Of a DNA stretch of 64,000 nt, positions 51,756 to 58,904 are shown in pieces. Source of the stretch: CAWFXC01 sp963819735 (GTDB lineage Bacteria; Actinomycetota; Acidimicrobiia; IMCC26256; DASPTH01). The notes under the pieces were generated by a model, which had not been told where the DNA came from, did not search any database, and saw nothing but the letters and a program-made list of their open reading frames with translations. Where the stretch lies: positions 248,001 through 312,000 of the forward strand of contig CAWFXC010000004.1 of the NCBI GenBank assembly GCA_963819735.1, given 5' to 3'. The stretch's first letter is position 1, and every line of letters starts with the position of its first letter. Made by a program: the position numbers and the translations under genes.

Positions 51756-52573
51756 TGCGGGTTCGGGTCGGCTGCGAATTCAACCACGACTCCGCCGTGG
51801 CCATCCCGACGGTCTGGCAGGTGCGGCCGCGCGCCGTGCCGGCGCAGCGTCTCGTGTTCGAGTCGTGGGGCACGTCCCCGTCGGTGCCGTGGAGCTCGTA
51901 CCGCGACGCGTACGGCAACGTCTGCGATCGCCTGACCCTGCCCCCGGGCCCGTCGCAACTGCGGTACGACGCCGAGGTCGAGGTACCCGCAGCGTTCGAC
52001 GACTTCGACTTCGGCGCACCTCAGGTGCCGGTCGAATCGCTGCCCGACGACGCGATGGTGTTCCTGCTGCCCAGCCGCTTCTGCTTGTCCGACGTGCTGC
52101 GCGATCGCGCGTGGGAGCTGTTCGGCGGTACGCAGCCGGGATGGTCGCGGGTGGTCGCGGTGTGCGACTGGGTCCACGAGAACGTCCAGTTCCGGGTCGG
52201 GAGCAGCACGCCCACCACGTCGTCCCTCGACGTGTGGGACTGCCGCACCGGGGTGTGCCGCGACTTCGCCCATCTGGGCGTGACCCTGTGCCGGAGTCTC
52301 AACATCCCTGCCCGCTACGTGTTCGGCTACCTCCCCGACATCGGCGTGCCGGTCGACCCCAACCCGATGGACTTCTGCGCGTGGTTCGAGGCGTACCTCG
52401 GCGACCGGTGGTGGACGTTCGATCCCCGCAACAACCAGCCGCGCACCGGCCGGGTCGTCATCGGGCGAGGTCGCGACGCACTCGACGTCGCCATGCTCAC
52501 GTCGTACGGCCTGCCCGTCCTGCAGACGATGACGGTCTGGGCCGACGAGGTGATCGAGAACCGCGCCGCCTGA
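51755..52573 (+). CDS. second transglutaminase-like protein, His of the triad replaced
   Basis: A 272-residue transglutaminase-fold protein and last gene of the operon; its ATG overlaps the previous stop by 1 bp (TGATG). The N-terminal domain is beta-rich (CEFNHDSAVAIPTVWQVRPR, DAYGNVCDRLTLPPG). The core has Cys168 in GVCRDFAHLG and Asp223 in TFDPRNNQPR, but the position of the catalytic His reads DFCAWFEAY, with Cys208. Relatives in this subgroup often lack His there as well (recollection, not checked). It may therefore be a binding subunit or use another base. It is followed by a convergent SDR gene. Confidence 0.84.
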   Translation: MRVRVGCEFNHDSAVAIPTVWQVRPRAVPAQRLVFESWGTSPSVPWSSYRDAYGNVCDRLTLPPGPSQLRYDAEVEVPAAFDDFDFGAPQVPVESLPDDAMVFLLPSRFCLSDVLRDRAWELFGGTQPGWSRVVAVCDWVHENVQFRVGSSTPTTSSLDVWDCRTGVCRDFAHLGVTLCRSLNIPARYVFGYLPDIGVPVDPNPMDFCAWFEAYLGDRWWTFDPRNNQPRTGRVVIGRGRDALDVAMLTSYGLPVLQTMTVWADEVIENRAA

Positions 52574-52602
52574 CGCTCACGTTCCGTCCGTGGCGTCCCT
52601 GC

Positions 52603-53544
52603 CTAGGGCTCGAACACCTGGAGCTCGGGGTGATCGTCGAGCAGGTAGTCGTTGGCGAGGTCGTCGACGAGCTCTTTCGGCGCCACGTCGTCGAGCGCAT
52701 CGAGGGTCCAGCCGTCGGCGCGGGTGATGACCCGCTCGGGGCCCGGCTCGCTGAGGAGAGTGATCGTGTCACCGGCGACGTGGAACGTGCGGCCGTTGAC
52801 GCCGCGCGCGGCATCGGTGCAGAGCCACACGACCATCGGTGAGATCTTCGCCGGCGGATGTGATTCCGGCGTCGCCACCGAGAACGTCGATTGCGAGCCA
52901 CGCGGGGTCATGGTCGCGGCCATCAGCGTGCCCCACTTCGACGTCCTCTCGTTGTACTCCTTGGTCGACATCCCGAGCGCGAGCGGCCGGATCGCATTGC
53001 AGCGAACACCGAAGCGGCCGAGCTCGCGCGCAACCGTACGGGTGAGGCCGACCACGCCTTCCTTCGCCGACGCGTACGCCACGGCCGACGGGTGACCGAA
53101 CCCCGATCCGGAGCTCGTGTTCACGATCGCGCCGCCGCCCTGCCCGCAGAGATGCGGCGCCGCCTCGCGGATCAGCGCGAAGTAGCCCTTCAGGTTGACC
53201 CCGAGCGCGAGGTCCCATTCCTTCTCGGTCACCCGCCAGATGTCGGCGTTCCTCGCCGCGGTCGCGTTGTTGACCACGATGTCGAGGTGGCCGAAGGCAT
53301 CGATCGCGTGCTGCACGATGTCGGCGGCACCGTCCCAGGTCGCCGAAGTGACGTCGGCCACCGCGACACCTCCGGCGGCTTCGATCTCCTTGACGACGGC
53401 GGCGGCGTCGGCACCGGTGCGGATCCCGAGGTCGTTGACCACGACCGACGCGCCTTCGGCGGCGAAGAGTCGCGCGTGGGCGCGCCCGATTCCACCGCCT
53501 CCGCCGGTGACGATCGCGACCTTGCCGTCCAGTCGTCCACTCAT
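52603..53544 (-). CDS. SDR-family NAD(P)-dependent oxidoreductase with C-terminal extension
   Basis: An SDR of 313 residues: TGGGGGIGRAHARLF cofactor loop, DLGIRTGADA in the cofactor-specificity region, NNATAARN, NTSSGSGFG with catalytic Ser, and YASAKEG (YxxxK). It resembles the hydroxyacyl-CoA dehydrogenase module of multifunctional enzymes, with ~45 extra residues at the C-terminus. GGAG precedes ATG 53544. It is convergent with the transglutaminase operon and divergent from the CoA ligase at 53634. It probably oxidises a hydroxyacyl-CoA or a secondary alcohol. Confidence 0.85.
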   Translation of the reverse strand: MSGRLDGKVAIVTGGGGGIGRAHARLFAAEGASVVVNDLGIRTGADAAAVVKEIEAAGGVAVADVTSATWDGAADIVQHAIDAFGHLDIVVNNATAARNADIWRVTEKEWDLALGVNLKGYFALIREAAPHLCGQGGGAIVNTSSGSGFGHPSAVAYASAKEGVVGLTRTVARELGRFGVRCNAIRPLALGMSTKEYNERTSKWGTLMAATMTPRGSQSTFSVATPESHPPAKISPMVVWLCTDAARGVNGRTFHVAGDTITLLSEPGPERVITRADGWTLDALDDVAPKELVDDLANDYLLDDHPELQVFEP

Positions 53545-53633
53545 CGGGGTCTCCTCGTGCGCCGGTTTCCGATGGCTGCGGGCAGAGGCTACGCAAGCCG
53601 AGCCGGTCGGCGCCCGGTGCCAAGATGTCGGCC

Positions 53634-55226
53634 ATGGAAACCAGCGCCATCCTCCAGTACCAGATGCACGGCCAGGACATCCCGTGGCTGCTCGAGCACT
53701 GGGCCGACCGCAAGCCCGATCATCCGGCCCTCGTCTGGGCGCCGCGCGACGGTGGCGGCCGGCTCTGGTCATACGCAGACCTGCTCACCGACGTGCGGCG
53801 TCTCACCGCCGGGCTCGCGGCGCGGGGCATCGCCAAGGGCGACAAGGTGCTCATCCACTCCGAGAACTGTCCGGAGATGGTGCTGGCGTGGCTGGCGTGC
53901 GCCACCCTCGGTGCGGTCGGGGTCACCACGAACACGAAGTCGGTCGGCGCCGAGATCACCTACTTCGCGGAACACACGGGTGCGGTGGCGGCGATCACCC
54001 AACCGCAGTACGCGGCGATGATCGCCGAGGCGGCGCCGGCGTTGAAGTGGATCGCGGTCACCGACGACAACAGCGGTGAGCCGCCGACCGCCGAAGAGTC
54101 GGCGCACGGCTTCGACTCCTTCGCCGCCCTCCTGGTCGACGTCGATGACTGGACGCCCCGCGCACCGGAGCCCATGCTCCCGTTCGGCATCATGTTCACC
54201 TCGGGGACCACGAGCCGGCCGAAGGCCGTCGTGCACACGCACGCCAACGCGATCTGGTCCAGTCGCACCGGGCCGCGCAACATCGACCTGACCACCGACG
54301 ACACGTACCTGATCTACCTGCCGTTCTTCCACGTGAACGCGCAGAGCTGGAGCTTCTTCTCGGTCCTGGGCGTCGGCGCGACGGCGGTGCTGATGCCGAA
54401 GTGGTCGCAGAGCCGCTTCTGGCCCACCATCGTCGAGCACCGCGTGACGCATATCTCCGTGATGCCGTTCGTGATGGGGTCGCTCGGCAGCCCCGACAAG
54501 CCGAAGGACCACACGCTGCGCGTCGGTGTGTTCGGGCTGATCATGCCCGACCTCGACCGCATGTTCGGGGTGGCGATCTACGCCGCCTACGGCATGACCG
54601 AGACCGTCACCCATGCGGTCACCGGCAAACCTCAGGAGCAGTTGCCGACGCGCTCGATGGGACACGTCACGCCGGGCTACGAGATCGCGGTGGTCGACAA
54701 GGAGACCGGAGCGCTCAGCGCCGAGAACGATACGGGCGAGCTGTGGCTGCGCGGCACACGCGGGATCCAGCTGTTCCTGGAGTACTACCGGAACGACGAG
54801 GCGAACGCGAAAGCGTTCGAAGACGGCTGGTTCAAGACCGGCGACATGGTGAAGATGGGCGCGGGCGGCAACGTCTTCTACCAGGAGCGCGACAAGGATC
54901 TGTTGAAGGTCGGCGGGGAGAACGTGTCGGCCAAGGAGGTCGAGGACCTCATCGTCGCCCATCCCGCGGTGCAAGCGGTCGCGGTCGTCGGCAAGACGCA
55001 CGAGTTCCTCGACGAGGTCGTCGTCGCGTTCGTGGTCGCGGCGCCCGGCGACCACGATCAAGACGTCGTTGTCGGCGAGGTCATCGAGGTCTGCGGGCAG
55101 AACCTGGCCGCGTTCAAGGTGCCGCGCGCGGTCTATTTCGTCGACGAGTTCCCCACCGGCACGCTCGACAAGATCCTCAAGAACAAGCTGCGCGAGATGG
55201 CCGACGAACGGCCATCCGTCGACTGA
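53634..55226 (+). CDS. AMP-dependent acyl-CoA synthetase/ligase
   Basis: An adenylate-forming CoA ligase of about 530 residues. Motifs: MFTSGTTSRPKAVVHTH, YLPFFHVNAQSW, AAYGMTETVTHAVTG, DGWFKTGDMVKMGAGG, RDKDLLKVGGENVSAKEVE and PTGTLDKILKNKLRE. The final lysine-bearing motif reads T-L-D-K in place of T-G-K-I, as in caiC/fadD-like subgroups. ATG 53634 is favoured because CAAGAT lies 7 nt upstream, fitting the leaderless pattern; ATG 53625 adds three residues. It is divergent from the SDR gene, and the two may form one acid-activation/oxidation unit. Confidence 0.87.
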   Translation: METSAILQYQMHGQDIPWLLEHWADRKPDHPALVWAPRDGGGRLWSYADLLTDVRRLTAGLAARGIAKGDKVLIHSENCPEMVLAWLACATLGAVGVTTNTKSVGAEITYFAEHTGAVAAITQPQYAAMIAEAAPALKWIAVTDDNSGEPPTAEESAHGFDSFAALLVDVDDWTPRAPEPMLPFGIMFTSGTTSRPKAVVHTHANAIWSSRTGPRNIDLTTDDTYLIYLPFFHVNAQSWSFFSVLGVGATAVLMPKWSQSRFWPTIVEHRVTHISVMPFVMGSLGSPDKPKDHTLRVGVFGLIMPDLDRMFGVAIYAAYGMTETVTHAVTGKPQEQLPTRSMGHVTPGYEIAVVDKETGALSAENDTGELWLRGTRGIQLFLEYYRNDEANAKAFEDGWFKTGDMVKMGAGGNVFYQERDKDLLKVGGENVSAKEVEDLIVAHPAVQAVAVVGKTHEFLDEVVVAFVVAAPGDHDQDVVVGEVIEVCGQNLAAFKVPRAVYFVDEFPTGTLDKILKNKLREMADERPSVD

Positions 55227-55249
55227 TCGCACCGACCGGCTTTGACATT

Positions 55250-55798
55250 TCAGCGGCGGGTGAGCACGGCCGCGATCCGCGAGTAGCGAGGGTCGTTGTC
55301 GCCCGCGATGCGGCCGACCCAGCGCAGGACCTCGGCCGCGTCGAGCACCGCGCCCGCGCTGATCATGGCGTCGATGTCGACCCAGTCCTTCGGGCGGTCG
55401 AAGATCACCTTGCACACCACGAGATGCTCGGGCGCGAGGATCGGGATCGAAGACGCGGCGAAGGGCACCGTGCGACACGCGGCCGCGGCGGCGTCGTGGA
55501 ACGGGTCGTAGGCGAAGAAGAGGTCGATCGGCGTGTTGTCCCACATGACGCGCGCCTGGCCGTCGTTCGCCACCGATTCGATCGCCTGCGGGTCGGCGGC
55601 GGCCACCCCGAGATCGAGGAGCGGCGCGGCGACGTCGGGATAGCGGTCGGCCCGCACGAAGAGGTTGAGGTCGATGTCGATCGTGGCTCGCGGTTCGGCG
55701 TAGTACGCCAGGGCCAACGCGCCACCGAACGCGTGGGGTATGGCTTGGAGCGCGTCCTGGAGGGCGAGGATCCGTTCCGGCAGTGTCGGCGCGGTCAC
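55250..55798 (-). CDS. nucleotidyltransferase-fold protein, AbiEii-like
   Basis: A 182-residue MNT/AbiEii-type nucleotidyltransferase. The active site shows GG at residues 25-26 and T-x-D-x-D (T39, D41, D43) in ATIDIDLNLFV; the third carboxylate may be in TPIDLFFAYD. Members transfer NMP or phosphate to RNA, tRNA or proteins and are frequently toxins. Its ATG overlaps the upstream HTH gene by 4 bp, giving the small-regulator-first order usual for toxin-antitoxin pairs. No target can be named and it might instead be a housekeeping transferase. Confidence 0.78.
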   Translation of the reverse strand: MTAPTLPERILALQDALQAIPHAFGGALALAYYAEPRATIDIDLNLFVRADRYPDVAAPLLDLGVAAADPQAIESVANDGQARVMWDNTPIDLFFAYDPFHDAAAAACRTVPFAASSIPILAPEHLVVCKVIFDRPKDWVDIDAMISAGAVLDAAEVLRWVGRIAGDNDPRYSRIAAVLTRR

Positions 55799-56124
55799 GA
55801 AGAGACGAGTCGGGGCGCCTGCAGCACCCTCGCCTGGCGGCGGGTCGGGATTGCGTCGGCGAGCAGGAGGACGTCGACCAGGCGACGGGCGCGTTCGTCG
55901 TCGTCGACCGACGGGGGCGGACCGTCGAACGCCGCCGCGGCGTCGACGACCAGCCGTTCACCGCCGGCGGCCACGAGCCGGCGCAAGGTGCCGAAGGTCG
56001 GGTCGCGTCGACCGTGTTCGTAGGCCGAGACGACCGGTTGCGAGGTGCCGGCCCGCCGGGCCAGCTCGGCCTGCGAGAGACCCCCTCGCCGCCGCACCGC
56101 CCGGATCAGGTCGCTCGGTTCCAT
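55795..56124 (-). CDS. XRE-family helix-turn-helix protein, candidate antitoxin
   Basis: A 109-residue regulator whose first ~60 residues form a Cro/CI-type HTH: LIRAVRRRGGLSQAELARRAG, TSQPVVSAYEHGRRDPTFGTL. The C-terminal part is Asp/Arg-rich and could contact the nucleotidyltransferase. It starts at ATG 56124, with TATACT 6 nt upstream, giving a leaderless transcript from an AT-rich promoter that is conspicuous in this genome. It overlaps the nucleotidyltransferase start by 4 bp. Autoregulation of the pair is likely from family precedent. Confidence 0.82.
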   Translation of the reverse strand: MEPSDLIRAVRRRGGLSQAELARRAGTSQPVVSAYEHGRRDPTFGTLRRLVAAGGERLVVDAAAAFDGPPPSVDDDERARRLVDVLLLADAIPTRRQARVLQAPRLVSS

Positions 56125-56130
56125 TCCCTG

Positions 56131-56136
56131 AGTATA
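56131..56136 (-). promoter_or_regulatory. -10 hexamer TATACT of the HTH/nucleotidyltransferase operon
   Basis: On the minus strand TATACT lies 6 nt before ATG 56124. The AT-rich context (about 56131-56160) includes near-inverted GCATA/TATAC arms around the hexamer, a possible site for autorepression by the XRE protein. Confidence 0.5.
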
Positions 56137-56254
56137 TCGCTTTGTCTATGCCAACTGACAGGCGCGGCAATTGTGCGGGAACGCGAAGACCGTTACGGTC
56201 GCGATCTCGGCGGACCCCGCCGAGTCCACGACAACTGCGCGGGGGAGGGGCACG

Positions 56255-56578
56255 ATGTCGCGCTATCTGGTTGCCGCCAACTACACCGCCCAAGGCGAGC
56301 AGGGTCTGCTCAGCAAGGGCGGCAGTGCTCGTCGCGACTCCGTCACCGCGAGCGTCGAGAAGCTCGGCGGCAAGATCGAGACGTTCGACTTCGCGTTCGG
56401 TGCCGACGACGTGTTCGTCGTGCTCGAGCTTCCCGACAACGTGACCGCGGCGGCGTTCGCGCTCGCCGTCGGAGCCAGTGGGCTCACCACGATCCGGACG
56501 ACGGTGCTGCTCACGCCGGAGGAGATCGATCAGGCCGCGGCTTTGCACGCCGAGTACCACGGACCCGGCCAGACCTAG
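56255..56578 (+). CDS. GYD-domain protein
   Basis: A 107-residue member of the GYD family of small ferredoxin-like fold proteins. MSRYLVAANYTAQGEQGLLSKGG, LGGKIETFDFAFGADDVFVVLELPD and LTTIRTTVLLTPEEIDQA follow the family pattern. The name-giving G-Y-D is here G-A-D. Function of the family is unknown. GGGGGAGGGG precedes ATG 56255. It is divergent from the HTH/nucleotidyltransferase operon. Confidence 0.82.
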   Translation: MSRYLVAANYTAQGEQGLLSKGGSARRDSVTASVEKLGGKIETFDFAFGADDVFVVLELPDNVTAAAFALAVGASGLTTIRTTVLLTPEEIDQAAALHAEYHGPGQT

Positions 56579-56606
56579 TCGTTCCGGGTTTACCCATCGC
56601 GCTGAC

Positions 56607-56852
56607 CTACTCGTCGGGACCTTCGGCCCAGTCGAGCGGGCCTTCGCTCTCCCGCTGCCATTCCTGGAGGTCGCGGCGCGCCCGGGCGCGATCGGCATCG
56701 TCCAACGGCGCGTGGCCGCGCGCGCGAGCTGCGTCGTCGAGCTCCTGGTCGGTGATGCGGAAGGATTCGGACCCGCGCCTCACCCAGCGGACGATCAGAA
56801 CGATCGCCAGCGCGAACAGCGCGACGCCGATCAGCACCATCACGAGCACCAC
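56607..56852 (-). CDS. small single-span membrane protein
   Basis: An 81-residue protein: one N-terminal membrane segment (LVMVLIGVALFALAIVLIV) with a basic stop-transfer WVRRG, then a charged cytosolic tail with helix ADRARARRDLQEWQRE. It begins at GTG 56852 with TAGGCT 7 nt upstream. No family is recognised. It is convergent with the GYD gene and resembles the small membrane proteins of unknown role common in actinobacteria. Confidence 0.6.
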   Translation of the reverse strand: MVLVMVLIGVALFALAIVLIVRWVRRGSESFRITDQELDDAARARGHAPLDDADRARARRDLQEWQRESEGPLDWAEGPDE

Positions 56853-56859
56853 AGGGGCC

Positions 56860-56865
56860 AGCCTA
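56860..56865 (-). promoter_or_regulatory. -10 hexamer TAGGCT, leaderless start
   Basis: Read on the minus strand, TAGGCT is followed by 7 nt and GTG 56852. No ribosome-binding site is present. Confidence 0.35.
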
Positions 56866-56875
56866 CGAGGCGGGT

Positions 56876-57075
56876 CAGCCCGCCCACAGCTGATCGGTGA
56901 TCTCGCCGACCGAGCGGTCCTGGGCCGAGCGGAAGCCGACCCCGGCCTCCAAACTCATCCGGTCGATATCACCACGCGCGGCGGCTGGTTCACCGGCACG
57001 TGGCCGCTCCCCTACCTTCTCCGACGCGGTGCTCTACCGCGTCGCCGGCGTGCTCGAGGTGGTCGACCACTCGCG
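56876..57075 (-). pseudogene. possible gene remnant downstream of a crotonase gene
   Basis: No complete gene is found here. One minus-strand frame ends ...SLEAGVGFRSAQDRSVGEITDQLWAG before TGA at 56876-56878, with a tail that resembles nitronate monooxygenase-type C-termini, and it is closed upstream by TAG. A second frame (about 57000-57070) also shows coding bias directly after the crotonase stop. The region may be a decayed or deleted gene, or frameshifted coding sequence. Confidence 0.25.
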
Positions 57076-57840
57076 TCAGGTCACGGGCTTCCCGGCGCCC
57101 ATGTGCGACAGCGGTGTGCAGGCGAGGCGTTCGAGTTGGCGGGTCTTCTCGCGGTCGTGCGGGTCGCAGGCGTCGATCACCAGCTTGGCCATGGCGACGG
57201 CCTCCGGGTCGATCTCGATGAGCTGGCGGGCGAACTCGTGGACCCGATCCATCAGTTGCTCGGCGGGCACGACCTCGTGCACGAGGCCCATCATCCGGGC
57301 ATCCTCGGCGCTGACGTTCTGCGCCGCCAGCGCGATCCACTTGGCCCAGTGCGTCCCCACCAGTCGGGTGAGGCGGCTGGTTCCGCCGCTCCCCGGAATG
57401 GTCCCGAGGGTGCGCACCTCGGGCAGGCCCCAGTGCGCGTCGGGCGTGCAGAACCGGAAGTCGCACGACACCGCCATCTCGGTGCCGGAACCGATGCAGG
57501 GACCGTTCGCGGCCACGATGATCGGCTTCTCGACGTTCTCCATCTCGTCGTAGAGCAGGTGCAGCGATCGGTACACCCGGCGAAACCGATGACCCGGGCC
57601 GTCGGGTCCGGGCATGTTCGCCGGCACCATCTCACGGACATCGGCGCCGGCGGTGAAGTAGCGACCGCTGGCCGTGATGATCATCACGCGGAGATCGTCG
57701 CGATCACCCAGCGCGGTGACCGCCTCCCACAGCACGTCGCGGGCCCGCAGGCTCATCGGGTTGAGCTTCGTCGGCCGGTTGAGCGTGACCGTGATGATGC
57801 CGTCGGCTTCGCTGATCAGCGCGTGCGGCTCTTCGTTCAT
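57076..57840 (-). CDS. enoyl-CoA hydratase/isomerase (crotonase) family protein
   Basis: A 254-residue crotonase. RYFTAGADVREMVPANM and AANGPCIGSGTEMAVSCDFRFCTP form the oxyanion hole. LPEVRTLGTIPGSGGTSRLTRLVG is the active-site loop, with Glu in PEV and Gly/Ser at the second glutamate position, similar to isomerase-type members. The C-terminus ends abruptly with PLSHMGAGKPVT, lacking the usual F-x-E-R ending; a frameshift just before the stop at 57076 is possible because coding bias continues. AGGAGG lies 3-9 nt before ATG 57840. Confidence 0.82.
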   Translation of the reverse strand: MNEEPHALISEADGIITVTLNRPTKLNPMSLRARDVLWEAVTALGDRDDLRVMIITASGRYFTAGADVREMVPANMPGPDGPGHRFRRVYRSLHLLYDEMENVEKPIIVAANGPCIGSGTEMAVSCDFRFCTPDAHWGLPEVRTLGTIPGSGGTSRLTRLVGTHWAKWIALAAQNVSAEDARMMGLVHEVVPAEQLMDRVHEFARQLIEIDPEAVAMAKLVIDACDPHDREKTRQLERLACTPLSHMGAGKPVT

Positions 57841-57870
57841 CCGTCCTCCTCAGTCGAGTGGCCTCGCAGA

Positions 57871-58812
57871 CTATTGAGCCGCGCGAGCCGCGTGTTGGTG
57901 CAGGGACGGAACGACGTCACCGACGAGGCGGTCGAGCACGGGCTGCGCGTCGGCTCCGTCGGTGGCTGGACAGAACACGAAGTGACGCGCGCCGGCGTCG
58001 TAGAACTCCTGCACCTTCTCCGTGACCTCGGCCGATGTCCCTGCGGCGGCGACGTTGTCGACCATTGCGCGGAAGTCCTGGCTGTACGTGCCGCCCATCG
58101 ACCGGGCCGCCGCCTCGCGAGCCGCGTCGCCGTCGACGTCGATGTTGACGAAGATCCAGACGTACCAGCCGAACCCCGTGAGGTCGCGGCCCGACTCCGC
58201 CGCGACCTGCGTGATCGTCGACACCGACAACGCGTAGCGCCGCGGTGAGTAGAGGTACGGGAACCAGCCGTCGCCGAGGACGGCGGCCCGGCGCATGGCC
58301 GGCTCCTTCCGCCCGGCGACGACGATCGGCGGTCCGCCCGCCTGCACCGGTGCGGGATGGATGCGTACGTTCTCCATCGCGTAGTAAGGGCCGTCGTGCG
58401 TGATCTCCTCGGCGGTCCAGAGGCGGCGCAGCAGCGGGATGATCTCGTTCGTGCGCCGGCCGCGCTCTTCGATCGGGATCTGCATGGCGCGGAACTCCTG
58501 CGGATACTCGCCGCCGATGCCCACGCCGAGCACCACGCGTCCGTTGGTGGCGCGATCGAGATCGGCGATCTGCTTCGCCACCAACGCCGGTGGATAGAGC
58601 GGCAACAACAGGATGGAGGTGCCGATCGTCACCCGCTCCGTCAACGCGGCGAGTCGGGCGAGCTCCATCATCGCCTCGGGGCTCGGGTTGCGCGACGCGA
58701 TGTGCCCGCCCATCCAGAGCGAGTCGATCGGCAGGGCCTCGAGCGCATGCACCTGCGCGCGGTCCCCCGCGGCCACGACTCCGACGCGAACTGCGTTCTC
58801 CGCATCGGTCAC
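57871..58812 (-). CDS. LLM-class, probably F420-dependent, oxidoreductase
   Basis: A 313-residue luciferase-like protein: LPIDSLWMGGHIASRNPSPE, RVTIGTSILLLPLYPPALVA, LDRATNGRVVLGVGIGGEYPQEF and PPIVVAGRKEPAMRRAAVLGDGW. The last two are the flavin or F420 phosphate-binding segments of the family. The start is GTG 58812, with GGAGG upstream. It ends 30 bp upstream of the crotonase gene on the same strand, and a strong 32-bp palindrome separates it from the substrate-binding-protein gene. Cofactor F420 is an inference; substrate unknown. Confidence 0.83.
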   Translation of the reverse strand: MTDAENAVRVGVVAAGDRAQVHALEALPIDSLWMGGHIASRNPSPEAMMELARLAALTERVTIGTSILLLPLYPPALVAKQIADLDRATNGRVVLGVGIGGEYPQEFRAMQIPIEERGRRTNEIIPLLRRLWTAEEITHDGPYYAMENVRIHPAPVQAGGPPIVVAGRKEPAMRRAAVLGDGWFPYLYSPRRYALSVSTITQVAAESGRDLTGFGWYVWIFVNIDVDGDAAREAAARSMGGTYSQDFRAMVDNVAAAGTSAEVTEKVQEFYDAGARHFVFCPATDGADAQPVLDRLVGDVVPSLHQHAARAAQ

Positions 58813-58838
58813 GCGCCGGCCTCCGGCCGATGACGCAC

Positions 58839-58870
58839 GAGGGCCGGGAGTCTGCAGACTCCCGGCCCTC
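58839..58870. terminator. perfect 32-bp palindrome, probable terminator
   Basis: Bases 58839-58870 read identically on both strands (centre TCTGCAGA), giving a 14-bp stem with a 4-nt loop or a perfect 16-bp cruciform arm. It lies 34 bp after the substrate-binding-protein stop and 26 bp before the next start. No U-tract follows. It is most likely a terminator. Confidence 0.7.
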
Positions 58871-58904
58871 CGTGCATTGTCATCGATGTGCGTCGAGCGT
58901 CAGC

